From: Planctomycetota bacterium
Lineage (GTDB): Bacteria > Planctomycetota > Planctomycetia > Isosphaerales > Isosphaeraceae
Length of the DNA: 8,816 nt
Direction: 5' to 3'
NCBI GenBank assembly: GCA_021778575.1
Contig: JAJYCH010000139.1
Span: forward strand, 1 to 8,816
In this document: piece after piece, positions 6,117-8,816 of the stretch
Numbering within the stretch: the first letter of the stretch is position 1
Layout: the number at the start of each line of letters is the position of its first letter
Translations under genes and position numbers: made by a program
Notes under the pieces: model-generated
Seen by the model: only the letters and a program-made list of their open reading frames with translations
Database searches by the model: none
Told to the model about the DNA's origin: nothing

Positions 6117-6782
6117 ATGCAAGGCACCGTCGTTATGCTTCTGGCCCTTTCGGGCCTGGGCTGTCACCACAAGTCCGCCGTCACCACCGGTTACGTTGAG
6201 ACCTGCTACAGCAGCGGGTGCTACTCGTCCTGCTACAGCGATAGCTCGTGCTATTCGAGCTGCTACTCGTCGTGCTATTCGAGCTGCTACTCGTCGTGCT
6301 ACTCGGGTGCTTATGCAACGGCTGACTACAGTTGCTACAGCTCGTGCTACTCCGCCAAGCGGCACAAGCACGGCCTGTTCGGCCACAAGCGGCGGCATTG
6401 CGGGGCCTGCGCTCCGGTTGAGACGGTTTACGAGGCTCCCGCCTGCGACCCGTGCTCGATGGGCTATGCCCCTCAGTCGTATGGATCGTACACGCCGGTC
6501 TACTCGAGCTACGCCTCGGGCCAGATGGGGACCTCGCAGATGGCTCCGCCGATGGCCAAGCCCGGCACGCCCTCGACGCCGGTCCCGACCGGTGACGCCG
6601 CGCCGACCGCCGCTCCCGAAGCTCCGGCGACCGGCAACCCCGCCCCCGCCTCGGTGACCCCGCCCCCGCCGCCGGTCCCGGCCACGACCCCGGCCCCCGA
6701 CGCCACGGCTCCCGCCGCCCCGGTCGAGACGGTTCCCCCGGTGACGGCTCCGGCCGTCCCCAAGGTCGAAGCCCCCAAGTAA
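6117..6782 (+). CDS. Secreted or lipid-anchored CYSS-repeat, proline-rich protein
   Basis: A 221-aa low-complexity exported protein. The start is ATG at 6117, with GGGAGA 8 nt upstream; an in-frame TGA at 6111-6113 rules out an earlier start. Residues 1-16 (VVMLLALSGLGC) resemble a lipoprotein signal with C16 as the possible lipidated residue. The -3 position is Gly, not Leu, and the n-region has no Lys or Arg, so the signal is atypical. Residues 29-79 are tandem CYSS units with cysteines mostly every fourth residue (C35, C39, C45, C49, C53, C57, C61, C73, C77). Residues 80-95 are rich in Lys, Arg and His, followed by two CxxC pairs (C95/C98, C110/C113). About 143-221 is a Pro/Ala/Thr-rich flexible tail. 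There are fifteen cysteines in all. Planctomycetes carry similar CYSS proteins of unknown function. A structural, disulfide- or tyrosine-crosslinked envelope role, or metal binding, is inference. It is transcribed alone, between its own promoter and a strong terminator. Confidence 0.85.
   Translation: MQGTVVMLLALSGLGCHHKSAVTTGYVETCYSSGCYSSCYSDSSCYSSCYSSCYSSCYSSCYSGAYATADYSCYSSCYSAKRHKHGLFGHKRRHCGACAPVETVYEAPACDPCSMGYAPQSYGSYTPVYSSYASGQMGTSQMAPPMAKPGTPSTPVPTGDAAPTAAPEAPATGNPAPASVTPPPPPVPATTPAPDATAPAAPVETVPPVTAPAVPKVEAPK
6249..6296 (+). repeat. 24-bp tandem repeat inside the CYSS gene
   Basis: Two exact 24-bp units, 6249-6272 and 6273-6296, each encode two CYSS tetrapeptides. Degenerate partial copies flank them across about 6206-6356. 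Identity at the DNA level, including silent positions, indicates recent duplication by slippage or unequal exchange. Confidence 0.8.
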
Positions 6783-6847
6783 TTTTTGACAGAACTTGAG
6801 ACTGGTTCGTCTCGATCGGGCTTCCGTCCGACTCGAACGATCAAAAG

Positions 6848-6877
6848 GCCATCGACGGCAACGTCGATGGCTTTTTT
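6848..6877 (+). terminator. Strong rho-independent terminator after the CYSS gene
   Basis: A perfect 10-bp stem, GCCATCGACG (6848-6857) with CGTCGATGGC (6862-6871), has a GCAA tetraloop and runs straight into TTTTTT (6872-6877). An AAAA run just before the stem lets it act on the - strand too. It lies 65 nt beyond the CYSS stop codon. Confidence 0.92.
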
Positions 6878-6893
6878 CGTCCCTGGATTGCAT

Positions 6894-6925
6894 GATGGGG
6901 CTCGCTTAGGCTCGACCCACCCTAC
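6894..6925 (-). repeat. REP-like palindromic element with GTAG head
   Basis: On the - strand the sequence begins GTAGGGTGGGTCGAGCC, then AAGCGAGCCCCATC. A GTAG tetranucleotide is followed by an imperfect palindrome (GGTGGG pairing with CCCATC, one wobble). That layout matches REP elements mobilised by RAYT (TnpA-REP) transposases. It resembles a GTAGGGTGGG-type repeat I recall from several bacterial genomes. It is a single copy here and no RAYT gene is visible. Confidence 0.35.
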
Positions 6926-7115
6926 GCGTCAACAGGGGGCTCCACCAGGACATCCGGGGAGGCTCTCCCTGGAGATCCGAATCATCCCGGACTACCTTCC
7001 CGAGTTCCCTTGGCTTATACTCGGGCAGACTCAACGTTCCGGGTCGACGGCTCCGGAAGCTGAGCATCCGGTTGCGCAGCAGACTTCGCGTCCAGAATGG
7101 AGACTGATCAACGCG

Positions 7116-8003
7116 ATGTACCCACACCCTCATGCTTTTCGCCAGGCGTCCGAGCCGGCCGAGGTCGAGACCATGGATTCGTCGTCAGTGCCGCTCGATG
7201 AAGGCGAACGGCTCGACTGGTTGTTCCGGACTCTCGGCGAGGCAACCTGCCGACACCTGGGAATCTACCGGATTCCCGCCCAGATCGTGCTCAGTGTCGT
7301 GATCCCGGTCTATAACGAACGGAACACGCTCCACGAAATTCTCCGACAGGTCCGCGCCGTGCCGATCCGGAAGCAGATCATCCTCGTCGATGATTGCTCG
7401 AAGGACGGAACCCGCCAGATCCTCGAAGCGATGAAGACGACCGACCCCGATCTGACCATCGTCTTTCACGACAAGAACCAGGGCAAAGGCGCGGCGCTCC
7501 GGACCGGCTTCCAGCACGCCACCGGCGACATCGTGATCGTCCAGGACGCCGACCTCGAATACGACCCCGCGCAATACCCGCAGCTTCTCCAGCCGATCAT
7601 CGAGGGGAAGGCCGACGTCGTTTACGGGTCACGATTCATCGGTGAGTCGCATCGGGTGCTCCACTTCTGGCATTCGATGGGAAACCGGGTTCTCACGCTC
7701 CTGTCAAATTTCTTTACCGACCTCAACCTGACCGACATGGAAGTTTGCTATAAAGTCTTTCGCCGCGAGGTGATCCAGGGGATCAAGCTCGGTAGTAACC
7801 GGTTCGGCTTCGAGCCCGAGGTGACGGCCAAGGTCGCCCGGTTCCAGGTCCCGCCGATTGATGGACGCCCCGCTCGTCGCTGTCGGATCTACGAGATTCC
7901 GGTCAGCTACAACGGACGTGACTACAGTGAAGGAAAGAAGATCGGCGTGAAGGACGGTTTCCAGGCTCTCTATTGCATTGTTCGCTACGCCTTCGGCGAC
8001 TGA
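7116..8003 (+). CDS. Family 2 glycosyltransferase, dolichyl/polyprenyl-phosphate sugar synthase-like
   Basis: The protein is 295 aa from the ATG at 7116. GGAGA lies 12 nt upstream, a long spacing. A second ATG at 7173 has GAGG 8 nt upstream and would give 276 aa; it may be the true start, since the first 55 residues are not part of the fold. GT-A motifs are complete: VVIPVYNE (61-68), VDDCSKDGT (91-99) for nucleotide binding, [12 protein letters not shown] (121-132), QDADLEYDP (143-151) with the metal-binding DxD-type acids, GSRF (171-174), and [14 protein letters not shown] (206-219), typical of DPM1-like enzymes. There is no membrane helix, as in the soluble DPM1 class. It should move a sugar from a nucleotide sugar to a lipid phosphate at the inner membrane face. 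Sugar and acceptor cannot be told from sequence. The next gene starts 45 nt downstream, so co-transcription is likely. Confidence 0.9.
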   Translation: MYPHPHAFRQASEPAEVETMDSSSVPLDEGERLDWLFRTLGEATCRHLGIYRIPAQIVLSVVIPVYNERNTLHEILRQVRAVPIRKQIILVDDCSKDGTRQILEAMKTTDPDLTIVFHDKNQGKGAALRTGFQHATGDIVIVQDADLEYDPAQYPQLLQPIIEGKADVVYGSRFIGESHRVLHFWHSMGNRVLTLLSNFFTDLNLTDMEVCYKVFRREVIQGIKLGSNRFGFEPEVTAKVARFQVPPIDGRPARRCRIYEIPVSYNGRDYSEGKKIGVKDGFQALYCIVRYAFGD

Positions 8004-8048
8004 GCCGAAACCGTCCGCGACGGAACGACACCCACGGAGATCCTCGCC

Positions 8049-8816
8049 ATGTCGTGCTCAGTTCGATCGGAAAGCTTTCGGTGGGTCGGACTTGCGCTGA
8101 TCGCGGGTTTGATCGTCACTGGTGACGCTCGACCGACCTCCGCCCAGGAAACCAACTCGAAGGCCGAGGCCAAGGCGAAGCCCAGGACCCGTCGCTACCC
8201 GCCGGGCACCTACATGGGCCGCGAGATCGCCCAGGTCATGGGCTATCAAGGAGCCGACTGGCTCTTTCGCGACACCCGCGAAGCCGAGGAACAGCCCGAG
8301 CAGATGCTCGACGCGCTCAAGATCAAGCCCGGGCAAACCGTTGCCGATATCGGCGCGGGGGCCGGTTACACCAGCCTCCGACTGGCCAGGCGGGTCGGCC
8401 CGACCGGCAAGGTTCTGGCGACCGACGTCCAGCCGCAAATGCTGACCCTGCTCAAGGAAAACGCGCGGGCCGCCGGCGTGACCAACATCCAGCCGATCCG
8501 CTCAAGCCAGACTGAAACGCGACTCCCCGAGGGAACCGTCGACCTGGCGATCATGGTTGACGTCTACCACGAAGCGTCCGACCCCCAAGCGCTCTTACTC
8601 GGGCTCAAGAAGGCCCTGAAGCCCGGCGGTCGGCTCGTCTTGGTGGAATTTCGTGGCGAAGACCCCGAAGTCCCGATCAAGCCCGAACATAAGATGACGC
8701 TCGCCCAGGTCAAGAAGGAAGTCGAACCCGAAGGCTTCCTGTTCAAGGAAAGTTTGGAATTCCTCCCCTGGCAGCACATCATCCTCTTCGAGAAACCGCT
8801 CGAACCCGCCGATAAA
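8049..8816 (+). CDS. Class I SAM-dependent methyltransferase with Sec signal peptide (3' end outside window)
   Basis: From the ATG at 8049 (GGAG 9 nt upstream), 256 codons run without a stop to the right edge. The last visible strand (HIILFEKPL) suggests the protein ends soon after. Residues 1-32 look like a Sec signal peptide: Arg early, hydrophobic core VGLALIAGLIV (13-23), likely cleavage TSA-QE after A32. A Lys/Ala-rich linker (37-50) follows. The Rossmann methyltransferase fold comes next: motif I VADIGAGAGYTS (98-109), acidic end of strand 2 ATDVQ (124-128), motif IV-like LAIMVDVYHE (166-175), and KPGGRLVLVEF (191-201). The conserved lead-in GREIAQVMGYQGADWLFRD (57-75) matches a family of exported methyltransferase-like proteins I recall from planctomycetes and other bacteria. 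The substrate is unknown. Export is odd because SAM is cytoplasmic; a non-cleaved anchor is the main alternative. Confidence 0.88.
   Translation, partial: MSCSVRSESFRWVGLALIAGLIVTGDARPTSAQETNSKAEAKAKPRTRRYPPGTYMGREIAQVMGYQGADWLFRDTREAEEQPEQMLDALKIKPGQTVADIGAGAGYTSLRLARRVGPTGKVLATDVQPQMLTLLKENARAAGVTNIQPIRSSQTETRLPEGTVDLAIMVDVYHEASDPQALLLGLKKALKPGGRLVLVEFRGEDPEVPIKPEHKMTLAQVKKEVEPEGFLFKESLEFLPWQHIILFEKPLEPADK

Larger units (their letters stand above)
6783..7115. other. Intergenic region upstream of the glycosyltransferase gene
   Basis: It contains the intrinsic terminator at 6848-6877, a REP-like palindromic element at 6894-6925 and a possible -10 (TATACT, 7016-7021) for the next gene, with only a poor -35. 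The glycosyltransferase frame is open back to 6786, but its first part crosses the terminator and shows no protein-like character, so I treat it as non-coding. Confidence 0.6.

Noticed and set aside
6206..6356. CRISPR-like repeat array
   Set aside because: Repeats are contiguous, without spacers, and in frame with a protein repeat, so they are coding tandem repeats.
6069..6893. 274-codon - strand open frame opposite the CYSS gene
   Set aside because: Its Gly/Arg-rich product mirrors the repeat gene and it starts inside the terminator. The + strand has a promoter, ribosome site and terminator.
6786..7115. N-terminal extension of the glycosyltransferase by 110 codons
   Set aside because: It would run through a strong terminator and a REP-like element and shows no domain; ATG 7116 or 7173 fits the family.

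Overview
The window looks like chromosomal DNA from a high-GC planctomycete, probably an Isosphaeraceae-type genome. I infer this from general family knowledge and ran no database search. The clues are a Cys-Tyr-Ser-Ser repeat protein ending in a Pro/Ala-rich tail, a sigma factor with a long helix-turn-helix extension, an HTTM membrane protein fused to a DCC domain, and a methyltransferase with a Sec signal peptide. All genes share similar GC-rich codon use. I see no transposase, integrase, tRNA, rRNA or CRISPR array.

Layout, left to right. (1) Bases 1-992, + strand: the 3' part of an M24B Xaa-Pro aminopeptidase; its start lies outside the window. (2) Bases 1065-2744, - strand: a sigma-70 family factor convergent with the peptidase, with a 12-bp-arm hairpin between the two stops. 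(3) Bases 2745-3192: a non-coding gap that includes the sigma factor's upstream region. (4) Bases 3193-5590, - strand: a compact three-gene operon with overlapping ends. Its order is a single-pass membrane protein (210 aa), an HTTM-DCC fusion (477 aa) and a small CxxC protein (116 aa). (5) Bases 5591-6116: a divergent regulatory region with a good -35/-10 promoter for the next gene and a leader of about 185 nt. (6) Bases 6117-6782, + strand: a secreted or lipid-anchored CYSS-repeat protein, closed by a strong intrinsic terminator at 6848-6877. (7) Bases 7116-8003, + strand: a GT2 glycosyltransferase of the polyprenyl-phosphate type. (8) From 8049 to the window end, + strand: a class I SAM methyltransferase with a signal peptide, open at the right edge.

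The most interesting unit is the three-gene operon. HTTM proteins are relatives of vitamin K-dependent gamma-carboxylase. Here the membrane domain keeps a lysine that, by my alignment from memory, matches the carboxylase active-site lysine. It is fused to a CxxC thiol-redox-like DCC domain and translationally coupled to an anchored extracytoplasmic partner and a small CxxC protein. I infer a membrane redox or modification system of unknown substrate. Second is the sigma factor: three predicted DNA-binding modules precede the sigma core, region 3 is short, and region 2.4 lacks the usual -10 recognition residues, so it probably reads a non-standard promoter. The remaining genes are probably independent, although the glycosyltransferase and methyltransferase, 45 nt apart, may be co-transcribed.
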